Made by a program: the position numbers and the translations under genes
Source of the DNA: Collinsella sp. AF08-23
GTDB lineage: Bacteria; Actinomycetota; Coriobacteriia; Coriobacteriales; Coriobacteriaceae
Length of the DNA stretch: 64,000 nt
NCBI RefSeq assembly: GCF_003479805.1
Contig: NZ_QUHV01000001.1
Coordinates: forward strand, 258,742-322,741
Direction: 5' to 3'
Shown: positions 1 to 8,166 of the stretch, piece after piece
How positions within the stretch are numbered: position 1 is the stretch's first letter
How the letters are laid out: every line of letters starts with the position of its first letter
Notes under the pieces: generated by a model
Told to the model about the DNA's origin: nothing
The model's input: only the letters and a program-made list of their open reading frames with translations
Databases searched by the model: none

Positions 1-609
1 CGCTTCGGTCTGATGAACTGGGCCTACAAGATGGGCACCTCCGCCATCGACTCCCTGACCTCCAACATGCAGGCCTTCACCCGCGCTGCCGCCATCATGG
101 GCTGCTTCGTGGTTGGCGCCCTGACGGTCAACATGGGTGGCACCCAGATCAACCTCAACATCCCGAACGGCACCACCCGTGGCCTTGCCGCTCACACCGT
201 TGTGGTTTCCAACGAGGAGGCCGAGAACTTCGCCGACCTCGCTATCGACACCGAGACCGCTGAGGCCGGTACGCTCGGCATGACCGACGAGGACGGCACC
301 GCCCTCAAGGCCGCCGACGCCGACGGCAACGTTGTCGATTGCGGTATCGTCGACCTCGGCAACGGCATGAGCTCCGTCACCTATGGTGAGGTCACCGTCT
401 CCGACGTGTCCTTCTCCGTGGCTTCGACGCTCGACACCGTCATGCCCAAGCTCGTGCCGCTCGCGCTCGTGCTTCTGCTCTACTTCCTGTTCGCCAAGAA
501 GAACTTCACCCCCATCAAGGGCATCATTCTCATGCTGATCATCGGCATCCTTGGCGCCCTGCCTCTCAACGAGTGGCTCGGCATCACCTGGTGGACTGGT
601 CTCTGGTAA
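1..609 (+). CDS. PTS mannose/fructose/sorbose-family IID component, C-terminal part (5' truncated by window edge)
   Basis: The reading frame is open from base 1, so the start lies outside the window; the first internal Met is at base 13. The visible protein resembles the C-terminal half of a mannose-family IID membrane subunit. It has a hydrophobic segment (AAAIMGCFVVGAL), a roughly 90-residue polar Asp/Glu/Thr-rich stretch, a pair of hydrophobic segments (LVPLALVLLLYFLF and GIILMLIIGILGAL) and a Trp-rich end. The polar stretch is longer than in typical IID proteins and longer than in the IID at 8166. The gene is probably the last of an upstream PTS operon, since a strong terminator follows at once. 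The downstream GntR/agaS/nagA genes suggest an amino-sugar substrate, which is inference. Confidence 0.75.
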   Translation, partial: RFGLMNWAYKMGTSAIDSLTSNMQAFTRAAAIMGCFVVGALTVNMGGTQINLNIPNGTTRGLAAHTVVVSNEEAENFADLAIDTETAEAGTLGMTDEDGTALKAADADGNVVDCGIVDLGNGMSSVTYGEVTVSDVSFSVASTLDTVMPKLVPLALVLLLYFLFAKKNFTPIKGIILMLIIGILGALPLNEWLGITWWTGLW

Positions 610-656
610 TTCCAGTTGCCTCTTGAGGGCAAATCTCCCCCAGATGCGCCTTCTCG

Positions 657-692
657 CCCGGCGTGGGTCTTCGCGCCCACGCCGGGTTTTTC
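657..692 (+). terminator. Rho-independent terminator after PTS IID
   Basis: A perfect 11-bp stem, CCCGGCGTGGG (657-667) and CCCACGCCGGG (676-686), is followed by TTTTTCTTCTTT. It ends the upstream PTS operon before the GntR regulator. Confidence 0.9.
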
Positions 693-778
693 TTCTTTCG
701 TACGTATGATCATGACTCTAGCCGGATGCAGTTGGCCTTGGTTGGGTCATTTGGATAGCCCTGTCGGAGGTTTCAATC

Positions 779-1510
779 ATGGCGGTCGCTGCGCGCAAAC
801 AGCCTTTATACGATCAGCTTGTCGACATCCTCACCGATAAGATCGAGCATGAGTACAGTGCGGGCGACATGATTTCCTCCGAACGTGAGCTCTCCGAGCG
901 CTACGGACTTTCCCGTACGACGGTTCGCCTCGCCCTGCAAGAGCTTGAGCGTATGGGCCTCGTCGTGCGTCAGCACGGTCGTGGTACGTTTGTCGCGGAC
1001 CGTTCCGCACAGACCACCAACCTCATGCAGTCCTACAGCTTTACCGATCAAATGCGCTCGATGGGGCGCGAGCCGCGTACGACCATTCTTGAGTTCTGCG
1101 ACTTTGAAGCGGATAAGAACCTCTCCGAGCACATGGGCGTGCGCCTAGGCGAGAAGCTGTATAAGATCAAGCGACTTCGCTCCGCCGATGGCATGCCGAT
1201 GATGGTCGAGCGTTCGTATCTGCCGGTGCGCAAGTTCCTCACTCTCAAGCGCCCTCTCCTCGAGTCGATGCCCCTCTACGACATCATCGAGAAGGAGTAT
1301 CGCGAAAAGATCAGTGTTGCGGAGGAGGAATTCTTCGCAAGCATCGCTCGCCCTGCTGACGCCCACCTGTTGGGCATTTCCGAAGGCGCGCCCGTCTTGG
1401 ATTTGGTGCGCACTACGTACAACGCGTCTAACGAGGTCGTTGAGTACACGCTTTCCGTTGCTCGTGCAGACCAATTCAAGTACAAGGTTTTGCACCGCAG
1501 GGGAGAGTAG
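779..1510 (+). CDS. GntR family transcriptional regulator with UTRA sensor domain
   Basis: The 243-aa protein has an N-terminal winged helix-turn-helix (about residues 8-75, core SERELSERYGLSRTTVRLAL then HGRGTFV) and a C-terminal UTRA effector domain (about 95-235). This is the HutC/NagR/AgaR2 subclass, which usually binds sugar phosphates. The start is fixed by GGAGGT seven bases before ATG 779. It lies just upstream of agaS and nagA, so regulation of N-acetylgalactosamine or galactosamine use is the likely role. A perfect 7-bp inverted repeat at the agaS promoter is its best candidate operator. The effector is unknown; galactosamine 6-phosphate or GalNAc 6-phosphate are guesses. Confidence 0.88.
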   Translation: MAVAARKQPLYDQLVDILTDKIEHEYSAGDMISSERELSERYGLSRTTVRLALQELERMGLVVRQHGRGTFVADRSAQTTNLMQSYSFTDQMRSMGREPRTTILEFCDFEADKNLSEHMGVRLGEKLYKIKRLRSADGMPMMVERSYLPVRKFLTLKRPLLESMPLYDIIEKEYREKISVAEEEFFASIARPADAHLLGISEGAPVLDLVRTTYNASNEVVEYTLSVARADQFKYKVLHRRGE

Positions 1511-1690
1511 GGTCCGCCGAGTGCCAAAGTGGCACGAGCCCGTCAACTGGAGTGCATGGCCGCCACCGCTTTGTGAAGGGGCCTCATGTGTTCCCGTTGC
1601 CGGACCAATATCGCATGTGTTGGACGCACGGATCGAGTGGTCTTCAAACTCGGTGCCAATATGTGTCAAACGCATGCAATTCTGGCTTAA

Positions 1691-1720
1691 CTGGTTACAA
1701 CCACATAACCAGCTTATAAT
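1691..1720 (+). promoter_or_regulatory. agaS promoter with probable GntR operator
   Basis: A perfect inverted repeat CTGGTTA (1691-1697), 8-bp spacer, TAACCAG (1706-1712) lies directly before a consensus -10 TATAAT (1715-1720). A weak -35 (TGGTTA, 1692-1697) lies 17 bp upstream of the -10, inside the left arm. A protein bound here would cover the RNA polymerase site, which fits repression by the adjacent GntR regulator. The promoter call is firm; the identity of the binding protein is inferred. Confidence 0.7.
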
Positions 1721-1765
1721 GAAAACAACTAGTAAAGGCGTTAGCCAGAAAGAGAGGTATCATCC

Positions 1766-2932
1766 ATGTTCGAGAAGACTTCGGAGGAACTCCACGAGAT
1801 CGGCGGCTATAACACCACCGTCGAGATCAAGCAGCAGCCTGAGCTTTGGCTCGATACGCTGAACATCTATCGTGAGAACCTCGAGGCCATCGAGTCCTTC
1901 CTGGCCGACGCGCGCGCCATGGGCGAGGGCCGTCTGTCCGTCGTATTCACCGGCGCCGGCACCTCCGACTACGTCGGCGACACCTGCGCCCCCTACCTCC
2001 GTCACGCGGGCGACACCAAGCTGTACGACTTCAAGCCTATCGCAACCACCGACATCGTCTCGGCTCCCCGCGACTTCCTGAACCCGGATGAGCCCACTGT
2101 CCTCGTTTCTTTCGCCCGTTCCGGCAACAGCCCTGAGTCCCTGGCCGCCGTCCAGGTTGCCAAGACGTTCGTCAAGAACGTCAAGTTCATCAACCTCACC
2201 TGCGCTCCCGAGGGTAAGCTCGCCGTCGAGTCCGCCGATGATCCGAACGCGCTGACCATCCTCATCCCGCGCGCCAATGACAAGGGCTTCGCCATGACCG
2301 GCTCCTACAGCTGCATGACTCTGCTCTCCACCCTCATCTTCGACACCGCATCCCTCGAGCAGAAGACCGCTTGGGTTGAGCAGGCCGCCAAGATGGGCGA
2401 GGACGTCGTTGCTCGCGAGGCCGAGATCGCCGAGTTCCTGTCTGGCGATTTCAACCGCGTGACCTACCTGGGTTCCGGTTCCTTCGTGGGCCTCGCCCAG
2501 GAGGCTCAGCTCAAGATCCTCGAGCTCGCCCACGGTCTCGTTGCCACTTCCTGGGACTCCTGCATGGGCTATCGCCATGGGCCGAAGTCCTTCGTGGACG
2601 ACAAGACTCTCGTGTTCGTGTACATGAACAACGACGAGTACACCCGTCAGTACGACCTCGACATCCTGAATGAGATCAACGGCGATCAGATCGCCGCCAA
2701 GACGATCGCCATCCAGCAGGACGGCTCCACCAAGTTCGACGGCAAGGCCTTCACCTTCTCCGGTTTCGATGCGCTGCCCGAGGGTTACCTCGCTCTTCCG
2801 TTCGTCATGGTTGCGCAGGTCATCTCCCTGCTCAACTCCGTGCGCGTGGGCAATACCCCGGACACCCCGTCTCCTTCCGGCACGGTCAACCGTGTTGTCA
2901 AGGGCGTGACCATCCACCCCTTCGAGGCCTAA
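1766..2932 (+). CDS. agaS: AgaS-type SIS-domain deaminase/isomerase
   Basis: The 388-aa protein carries two SIS (sugar isomerase) domains. The first includes FTGAGTSDYVG and SFARSGNSPES, and the second starts around YLGSGSFVGLAQEAQLK. Length and motifs fit AgaS, which converts galactosamine 6-phosphate to tagatose 6-phosphate plus ammonia in the cytoplasm. GAGAGG precedes ATG 1766. It sits between a GntR regulator and nagA, the typical company of the Aga pathway. Its product is the substrate of LacC at 27599 and then of the class II aldolase at 29996, so this locus and the lactose locus share their lower pathway. A GlmS-like glucosamine role is less likely because the glutaminase domain is absent. 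Confidence 0.88.
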   Translation: MFEKTSEELHEIGGYNTTVEIKQQPELWLDTLNIYRENLEAIESFLADARAMGEGRLSVVFTGAGTSDYVGDTCAPYLRHAGDTKLYDFKPIATTDIVSAPRDFLNPDEPTVLVSFARSGNSPESLAAVQVAKTFVKNVKFINLTCAPEGKLAVESADDPNALTILIPRANDKGFAMTGSYSCMTLLSTLIFDTASLEQKTAWVEQAAKMGEDVVAREAEIAEFLSGDFNRVTYLGSGSFVGLAQEAQLKILELAHGLVATSWDSCMGYRHGPKSFVDDKTLVFVYMNNDEYTRQYDLDILNEINGDQIAAKTIAIQQDGSTKFDGKAFTFSGFDALPEGYLALPFVMVAQVISLLNSVRVGNTPDTPSPSGTVNRVVKGVTIHPFEA

Positions 2933-2944
2933 TTACCTCGCAGA

Positions 2945-2985
2945 CCCGATGTGTAAAGGGGGACGGGTGCGTTTTGCACATCGGG
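2945..2985. repeat. Variable-stem hairpin with conserved loop, copy 1
   Basis: Perfect 9-bp arms CCCGATGTG (2945-2953) and CACATCGGG (2977-2985) are extended by AAA/TTT pairs. The loop reads GGGGGACGGGTGCG, whose complement is CGCACCCGTCCCCC. It belongs to a family of four in this window (also 3017, 46183 and 57831) that shares the loop but not the stem. It lies in the agaS-nagA gap. Confidence 0.7.
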
Positions 2986-3016
2986 AAGGGCGTTTCGCCC
3001 ACATTTGGCTTTTAGC

Positions 3017-3057
3017 GCGGATGTGTAAAATGCACCCGTCCCCCTTTACATATCCGC
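3017..3057. repeat. Variable-stem hairpin with conserved loop, copy 2
   Basis: Arms GCGGATGTGTAAA (3017-3029) and TTTACATATCCGC (3045-3057) pair over 13 positions with one mismatch. The loop is ATGCACCCGTCCCCC. It lies only 31 bp after copy 1 with the loop in the opposite orientation, so the pair resembles a two-unit REP-type cluster. Confidence 0.7.
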
Positions 3058-3072
3058 ATTTGCTCCCATGAG

Positions 3073-3110
3073 GCGCCCGCCCGGTCTGCAAGGACGGGCG
3101 GGCGCTTTTC
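3073..3110 (+). terminator. Rho-independent terminator after agaS
   Basis: The perfect 11-bp stem GCGCCCGCCCG (3073-3083) and CGGGCGGGCGC (3095-3105) is followed by TTTTC. It separates agaS from nagA, so nagA probably has its own promoter in 3110-3165, where I see no convincing -35/-10 pair. Confidence 0.88.
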
Positions 3111-3178
3111 TTGCTGCTCGTTCGTTGCTTTCTGGGTACAAGCCCAGTGTGTGCATCAATATCGTGTTAGGAGAACAC

Positions 3179-4342
3179 ATGAGCACTTATGCAATCAAGG
3201 CCGATGCCTTCTATCTGCCCACTCGCGTTGCCCGTGACGGCTACCTCATGGTCGAGGATGGCGTTTTCGGCGAGTATGTGACCGAGGCCCCCGACTGCGA
3301 GATCCGCGATTACTCCGGTTGCGAGATCGCTCCTGGCTACGTCGACACCCATATCCACGGCTTCGACAATCATGACATCATGGACTGCGAGTCCGAGAGC
3401 GTCGCCATCGTGTCCCGTGGCATCCTGCGCAACGGCGTGACCAGCTACCTGCCCACCACGCTCACCGCGAGCACCGAGCAGCTCGAGCGCGCCTGCGCTT
3501 CCGTTGCCGAGTACGTCGAGGCTGGCGACGAGACGCCGCACGCCCGCATCCAGGGCATCTTCCTCGAGGGCCCCTTCTTCACCGAGAAGTACAAGGGCGC
3601 CCAGAACCCGGCTTACCTCTCCGCCCCCACCATGGAGAAGTTGAACGCCTGGCAGACCGCTGCGCACGGCCTCGTCAAGAAGATCGCCGTCGCCCCCGAG
3701 TACGAGGGCGCGGTCGAGTTCACCGCCGAGGCTGTGAAGTCCGGCGTTGTCGTGGCGCTCGGTCACTCCGCGGCCACCTGCGAGCAGGCTCAGGCTTGCC
3801 TGGACGCGGGCGCCAAGGTCTTCGTCCACACCTATAACGGCATGAGCGGCCTGCATCACCGCGAGCCCGGCATGGTGGGCGCCGCCCTTTCCAGCCAGGA
3901 TAAGTCCTTCTCCGAGCTCATCTGCGACGGCCATCACGTCAACCCCATCTCCGCGGGTATCGTGATGCACGCCAAGGGCCATGAGCATGTCGCGCTCATC
4001 ACCGACTGCATGTGCGCCGGTGGCATGCCCGATGGCGACTACTTCCTGGGCGAGCTGCCTGTCGTCGTCGCAGGCGGCACGGCCCGCCTCAAGGACGGCG
4101 GCTCGCTGGCGGGTTCCATCCTCAACATGAAGGACGCCGTCAAGAACGTCGCCGACTGGGGCGTTGCCACCAAGGCCGAGGCCATCTACATGGCTACTCA
4201 GGCTCCCGCCGAGGCCAACGACATCGCCGACGAGTGCGGTTCCATCCGTCCCGGCCGTCATGCCGACTTCGTCGTGCTGAACTCCGATCTCACCCTCGTC
4301 GAGACCTACCTCGGCGGCGAGAGCGTCTACGTCGAGAGGTAA
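3179..4342 (+). CDS. nagA: N-acetylglucosamine/N-acetylgalactosamine-6-phosphate deacetylase
   Basis: The 387-aa amidohydrolase has the family metal and active-site motifs in order: GYVDTHIHGFDN (HxH), LEGPFF, GHSAATCEQ, HTYNGMSGLHHREPG and LITDCMCAGG (catalytic Asp). It removes acetate from N-acetylhexosamine 6-phosphates in the cytoplasm. The start at 3179 is chosen because TAGGAG precedes it; the frame is open 37 codons further upstream, but that stretch overlaps the agaS terminator. Next to agaS it most likely serves the GalNAc branch (AgaA role) and possibly GlcNAc as well. The sequence cannot separate NagA from AgaA specificity. Confidence 0.9.
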   Translation: MSTYAIKADAFYLPTRVARDGYLMVEDGVFGEYVTEAPDCEIRDYSGCEIAPGYVDTHIHGFDNHDIMDCESESVAIVSRGILRNGVTSYLPTTLTASTEQLERACASVAEYVEAGDETPHARIQGIFLEGPFFTEKYKGAQNPAYLSAPTMEKLNAWQTAAHGLVKKIAVAPEYEGAVEFTAEAVKSGVVVALGHSAATCEQAQACLDAGAKVFVHTYNGMSGLHHREPGMVGAALSSQDKSFSELICDGHHVNPISAGIVMHAKGHEHVALITDCMCAGGMPDGDYFLGELPVVVAGGTARLKDGGSLAGSILNMKDAVKNVADWGVATKAEAIYMATQAPAEANDIADECGSIRPGRHADFVVLNSDLTLVETYLGGESVYVER

Positions 4343-4378
4343 CCATCGTTCTCTGGCGAGAGCGATATGAATCTTTAG

Positions 4379-4412
4379 CGCCCCGACCCGGTTGTACCGG
4401 ATCGGGGCGTTT
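4379..4412. terminator. Terminator between convergent nagA and DeoR regulator
   Basis: CGCCCCGA (4379-4386) pairs with TCGGGGCG (4402-4409), with an inner CCGG/CCGG pairing and a short TTTGAAT tail. The hairpin is strong but the T-run is weak. It may serve both converging transcripts. Confidence 0.65.
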
Positions 4413-4443
4413 GAATGCGAAACGTTCTTGAAGGCGAAGCGAA

Positions 4444-5223
4444 TCAGTCGGCGACGATTATTCGGGTTGATTCGAGGACCATGGAGCACTGTTCGTCGCT
4501 GACATTTGCATCGGTGATGAGCGCGTCCATCTGATCGAGGTTGTAGAAGCCGAAGAAGTCCATCTGTCCGATCTTGCTTGAGTCGCAGACGAGGTACCGC
4601 TCGGCGGCTCGATCACAAGCGAGCGCCTGCAGACGACCCTCCTCGAGGTTGGAGCAGGAGATGGATTGAGCGAGCACGCCGTTGGTGCCGATAAAGCACG
4701 TGTCGATACCGAGTGGGGCGAGCGCATCTTCCGCTACGGGACCGACGAAGGACCCCGAGCGCTTGCGATACTGTCCTCCCAGGGCGCAGATCTCCACGTC
4801 GCTGCGCGTTTGGAGCATGTTCAGCACGATGATGCTGTTTGTGATGACACGCAGCTGCATGGGCGGCAGTGCGCGGGCGATGAGGGCGCAGGTCGAACCG
4901 GGTCCGAGGAAAACGGTGTCATGCTCCTTGATCAGACCGACCGCGCAGTGCGCAATGCGTTCCTTTTCGGGCGAGCGTATCGAGAGCTTTTCAAAGAAGG
5001 GAACCTCGCCGGCGGTGGGGGTCCCGCTTGATAGGCGGATACTGCCGTGCTCGCGGCTTACGCCGCCATCTCGCGCGAGTTCATCGAAATCCCTGCGAGC
5101 GGTCATTTCGGAAATGCCGAAGATCTTCGCCGCTTGGGCGACGGTGACCATACCGCGCTGCATGCACAGTTTCAGCAATTGTTCGTGACGTTCAGATTTG
5201 AGCATGGCTTGCCAATCGGTCAT
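4444..5223 (-). CDS. DeoR-family transcriptional regulator (second of a coupled pair)
   Basis: The 259-aa protein has an N-terminal DeoR helix-turn-helix (VTVAQAAKIFGISEMTARRDF, about residues 26-46) and a C-terminal DeoRC sugar-phosphate sensor domain with the FLGPGSTCALIA and VITNSIIVLN motifs. Its ATG at 5223 overlaps the stop of the upstream regulator (ATGA), which indicates translational coupling; an internal Met (MLKSERHEQ) is an alternative start. The pair is divergent from the IIA-IIB-IIC-IID operon and probably controls it. The ligand is unknown. Confidence 0.87.
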   Translation of the reverse strand: MTDWQAMLKSERHEQLLKLCMQRGMVTVAQAAKIFGISEMTARRDFDELARDGGVSREHGSIRLSSGTPTAGEVPFFEKLSIRSPEKERIAHCAVGLIKEHDTVFLGPGSTCALIARALPPMQLRVITNSIIVLNMLQTRSDVEICALGGQYRKRSGSFVGPVAEDALAPLGIDTCFIGTNGVLAQSISCSNLEEGRLQALACDRAAERYLVCDSSKIGQMDFFGFYNLDQMDALITDANVSDEQCSMVLESTRIIVAD

Positions 5224-5984
5224 GCGGTGACAACGGAAATGTAAGTGCTGAGCGCCTCGAGGATCTGAGGGTCTGCGTCGGCGTTGACGAAGGCCGCGGT
5301 CATCTCCTCCAAGGTGGTGAACAGGCAGAAGTCGCGCCTACCAACTTTTACCGCGTCTACAACGAGGTAGCGCTCCTGGGCGCGTGCAAGGGCATCGGAA
5401 AGAACCATAGTCGCGTCGGGGCGAGAGCCGAAGACCTCATTTTCGAAAATTCCGGTGGCGGAGACATAGGCTTTTGGCGCCGAAAGGCCGTAGAGTCCGC
5501 GGCCGTTGTACGGCATGGTGAAGACGCGGGTGTCATGGCGCATCATGCCGCCAATGAAGAAGAGGTCGACATGGGGGTTGTCAGCCAATAAGTTCAAGAC
5601 GGGGAGGCTGTTGGTGACCACGCGGATGTCCTCCTGCGGCAGATACGAGCACATAAGTTCGAGTGTGGAGCCGCCCCCGAGGAAGATGGTATCGCCGGCG
5701 GAGACAGTGCGCGCCGCCGCCATCGCCGCCGCGCGTTTCTGTTCGACGTGGAAATGGCGCTTCTCTTCGTGTGAGATCAGGCGTGAGAGTGTCGTACCAC
5801 GTGCGGAGCGCGGCAGTTGGGCGCCGCCGTGTACGCGCACGAGCAGTCCCTTGTCGGCGAGCTCCGCCAAATCGCGCCGAATGGTCATATTCGAAACACC
5901 CAGGGTGTTGGATATCTCATTGACCGTAACGGAATGATGTTGATCGAGCAGGTCGAGAATGGCCTGCTGACGTTCGGATTTCAT
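5220..5984 (-). CDS. DeoR-family transcriptional regulator (first of a coupled pair)
   Basis: The 254-aa protein starts MKSERQQAILDLL and carries a DeoR helix-turn-helix (VTVNEISNTLGVSNMTIRRDL) followed by a DeoRC domain (FLGGGSTLELMC, VVTNSLPVLNLL). The start at 5984 is preferred because GGAAG precedes it; the frame opens 11 codons earlier at 6017 without a ribosome site. It is coupled to the next DeoR gene by a 4-base overlap. Two different DeoR proteins in one operon suggest a heteromeric or two-signal switch for the divergent PTS genes, which is inference. Confidence 0.87.
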   Translation of the reverse strand: MKSERQQAILDLLDQHHSVTVNEISNTLGVSNMTIRRDLAELADKGLLVRVHGGAQLPRSARGTTLSRLISHEEKRHFHVEQKRAAAMAAARTVSAGDTIFLGGGSTLELMCSYLPQEDIRVVTNSLPVLNLLADNPHVDLFFIGGMMRHDTRVFTMPYNGRGLYGLSAPKAYVSATGIFENEVFGSRPDATMVLSDALARAQERYLVVDAVKVGRRDFCLFTTLEEMTAAFVNADADPQILEALSTYISVVTA

Positions 5985-6240
5985 GGCCGTGAACTTCCTT
6001 ATCGAGCGTTTGTTCATATTTCAATTAAAGCGAACAACACAAATGAACGCAAATCGTTCACAGAAACACAACTACCTTTCACCGGTCAAAACAGCACGTT
6101 CACGGGAAAAAATCCATTGATACCAATTAAAAACGATAAAAAAGAGCGCGTTGTAAAAAACAATCCTTGACCAATAATCAAACATAGACGAACATAAATG
6201 AGCAGAACGAACATAATATAACAACATGAAAGGACAGCAG
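5985..6240. promoter_or_regulatory. AT-rich divergent control region with repeated CGAACA motifs
   Basis: This stretch is far more AT-rich than its surroundings. It holds a perfect palindrome TGAACG-N5-CGTTCA (6044-6060), an inverted pair TTGTTC (6010-6015) and GAACAA (6032-6037), and direct repeats of CGAACATAA (6189-6197 and 6208-6216), 19 bp apart. TTGACC (6167-6172) with AACATA (6191-6196) is a possible promoter for the PTS operon. The repeats are likely DeoR operators. Confidence 0.6.
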
Positions 6241-6681
6241 ATGCGTATTGGCGTTATCCTCGCGAGCCACGGAGAGTTTGCACGCGCCGCCCTCGGCGCC
6301 GTTGAGATGATTGCCGGCAAGCAGGGCGACGTCGTGGCGCTTGGTCTCACCGCCGAGAAGAGCCTGGAGACCTTCGAGGCCGAGATGCGCGAGGCCTACG
6401 AGACGCTCAACGCCGAGTGCGACTTGGTCGTCACCCTGTGCGACATCTACGGCGGCACCCCGTTCAACGTGACCACCCGCGCCCTGCTCAACGGGATGGA
6501 CATGGTCGCGTACACCGGCCTGTCGATGCCCGTGGTCGTCGAGCTCCTGTTGACCCGCGATGGCCTCGAGTCCGCCGATGCCGTCCGCGCACAGATCACC
6601 GCCGCGCATGCCGGTGCCCAGCAGGAGATCAAGGCCCCTGTTCCAGTCGCTGAGGACGATGGGGACGACCTCGATCTCTAA
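6241..6681 (+). CDS. PTS mannose/fructose/sorbose-family IIA component
   Basis: The 146-aa protein starts MRIGVILASHGEFARAAL; His10 in the ASHG motif is the expected phosphorylation site that takes phosphate from HPr. The family's CDIYGGTPFN motif is present. The C-terminus ends in an acidic tail. The start at 6241 follows AAAGGA at the right distance; an ATG at 6226 overlaps that ribosome site and is less likely. It is the first gene of a complete IIA-IIB-IIC-IID set. Confidence 0.88.
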   Translation: MRIGVILASHGEFARAALGAVEMIAGKQGDVVALGLTAEKSLETFEAEMREAYETLNAECDLVVTLCDIYGGTPFNVTTRALLNGMDMVAYTGLSMPVVVELLLTRDGLESADAVRAQITAAHAGAQQEIKAPVPVAEDDGDDLDL

Positions 6682-6798
6682 CTCGCCCGCGATCGCCGCC
6701 ACCGAGGGCGCGCGCCCGGCCCCCATTGGGTGGCGCCCCACGTGTTACGCCACTTGCTGGAAGCAATGAACATAAGTGCAAACGACAAGGAGAACATC

Positions 6799-7275
6799 AT
6801 GGCACTTAAGCTCGTCGACATTGATGACCGCCTGATTCACGGCCAGGTGGCCACGACTTGGATCCCGGACTTCGGCATCGAGTCCGCCATCATCGTCTCC
6901 GACAAGGTCGCCAATGACCCCGTTCAGAAGTCCGTGGCCGGCCTCGCCGCCCCCGACATCAAGGTCTCCGTCTTCGGCGTCGACAAGTTCATCGACGTCC
7001 TGAAGAAGACGGAGCTCAAGAAGGCCACGATGGTCCTGTTCACCAACCCCATCGACGCCCTCAAGCTGCATGAGAACGGCCTGCCGTTCGATTACCTGAA
7101 CGTCTCCGGCATGCGCTTCAACGATCAGCGCCATCGCCTGCACAAGAACATGTCCGTCACCGCCGAGGAGAAGGCCGCTTTCGAGGAGCTCATCGGCTTG
7201 GGCGTCGAGTGCTGGATGCAGACGACCACGCGCGATTCCAAGGAGCCGGTGTCCGAGCTCCTCAAGAACTACTAA
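6799..7275 (+). CDS. PTS mannose/fructose/sorbose-family IIB component
   Basis: The 158-aa protein begins ALKLVDIDDRLIHGQVATTW. His14 in RLIHGQV is the family's phosphorylated residue, which passes phosphate to the sugar during import. AAGGAG precedes ATG 6799; the frame is open upstream but without a ribosome site. Its length matches the family (about 160 aa). GalNAc-type specificity is suggested only by the neighbourhood. Confidence 0.9.
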   Translation: MALKLVDIDDRLIHGQVATTWIPDFGIESAIIVSDKVANDPVQKSVAGLAAPDIKVSVFGVDKFIDVLKKTELKKATMVLFTNPIDALKLHENGLPFDYLNVSGMRFNDQRHRLHKNMSVTAEEKAAFEELIGLGVECWMQTTTRDSKEPVSELLKNY

Positions 7276-7356
7276 GCCGGTAATCATCTCCGGGCATATG
7301 GGTCCGGAGTGTGCCCGCTGGATGCGTGCGGCGGGCGAATAGGGAAGGAGAGGCAT

Positions 7357-8166
7357 ATGCTTCAAGCACTTCTGCTCGCCATCTGGGCGGGTCTGTGCAC
7401 CTGGGACCAGTTCGGTCCCCACCTGGGCTTCCGCAAGCCCCTGCTGGCGTCCGTCGGCGTCGGCATCATCCTCGGCGACATGACGACCGCCATCATGATC
7501 GGTGCGACCATGGAGCTCATGTGGCTCGGCGTCAACAACATCGGCGCCTATGTTCCGCCGGATGTCATCTCCGGCACCATCGTCGGTGCTGCCCTGGGCA
7601 TCATGGGTGGCGGCGACACCGCCTCAGCCATCGCGCTCGCCGTCGCCATCGGTATCCCGACCGCTACCCTCGTTCAGCAGCTGAACATCCTGGTCATGAC
7701 CACCAACGTCTCCCTCGTCCACGGTGCTGACAAGGCCATCGAGTCCGGTAAGTTCAACGCTGTGAACAAGTTCTTCTGGACCGGCGCCCTCTGCTTCTTC
7801 CTGACGCGCGCCGTCCCGGTCTTCATCGCCACGGGCATCGGCTCCTTCGTGATCGAGGACATCATGAACTTCCTGCAGAACCAGGTTCCGTGGGTCCTCT
7901 CCGGCTTCTCCACCGCCGGTGGCATGATGCCCGCCGTCGGTCTGGCCATGCTCCTCACCATGATGATGAAGAAGAACATGTGGATCTTCCTGCTGCTCGG
8001 CTTTATCATGGCCGCCTTCCTCAACGTCCCGACCGTGGGCATCGCCCTGGCCGCCTGCGCCGCCGCCGGCGTGTGGGACGTCATTACCGAGGGCCAGAAG
8101 AACCAGCCCGCCCCTGCCGCCGCCCCTGCCGCCGGCTCCGATGATGACGAGGAGTACGATCTCTAA
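7357..8166 (+). CDS. PTS mannose/fructose/sorbose-family IIC component
   Basis: The 269-aa membrane protein has many hydrophobic segments and family-typical stretches (MIGATMELMWLGVNNIGAY, STAGGMMPAVGLAML). It forms the sugar-conducting membrane unit with IID. AAGGAG precedes the start. The C-terminus is a short Ala/Pro then Asp/Glu tail. The stop overlaps the IID start (TAATG), so the two are translationally coupled. Confidence 0.9.
   Translation: MLQALLLAIWAGLCTWDQFGPHLGFRKPLLASVGVGIILGDMTTAIMIGATMELMWLGVNNIGAYVPPDVISGTIVGAALGIMGGGDTASAIALAVAIGIPTATLVQQLNILVMTTNVSLVHGADKAIESGKFNAVNKFFWTGALCFFLTRAVPVFIATGIGSFVIEDIMNFLQNQVPWVLSGFSTAGGMMPAVGLAMLLTMMMKKNMWIFLLLGFIMAAFLNVPTVGIALAACAAAGVWDVITEGQKNQPAPAAAPAAGSDDDEEYDL

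Noticed and set aside
1760..2917. Minus-strand frame covering agaS
   Set aside because: Shadow of the SIS-domain gene; no ribosome site or recognisable motif.
3068..3178. Longer NagA N-terminus
   Set aside because: The 37 extra codons overlap the agaS terminator; TAGGAG before ATG 3179 decides the start.
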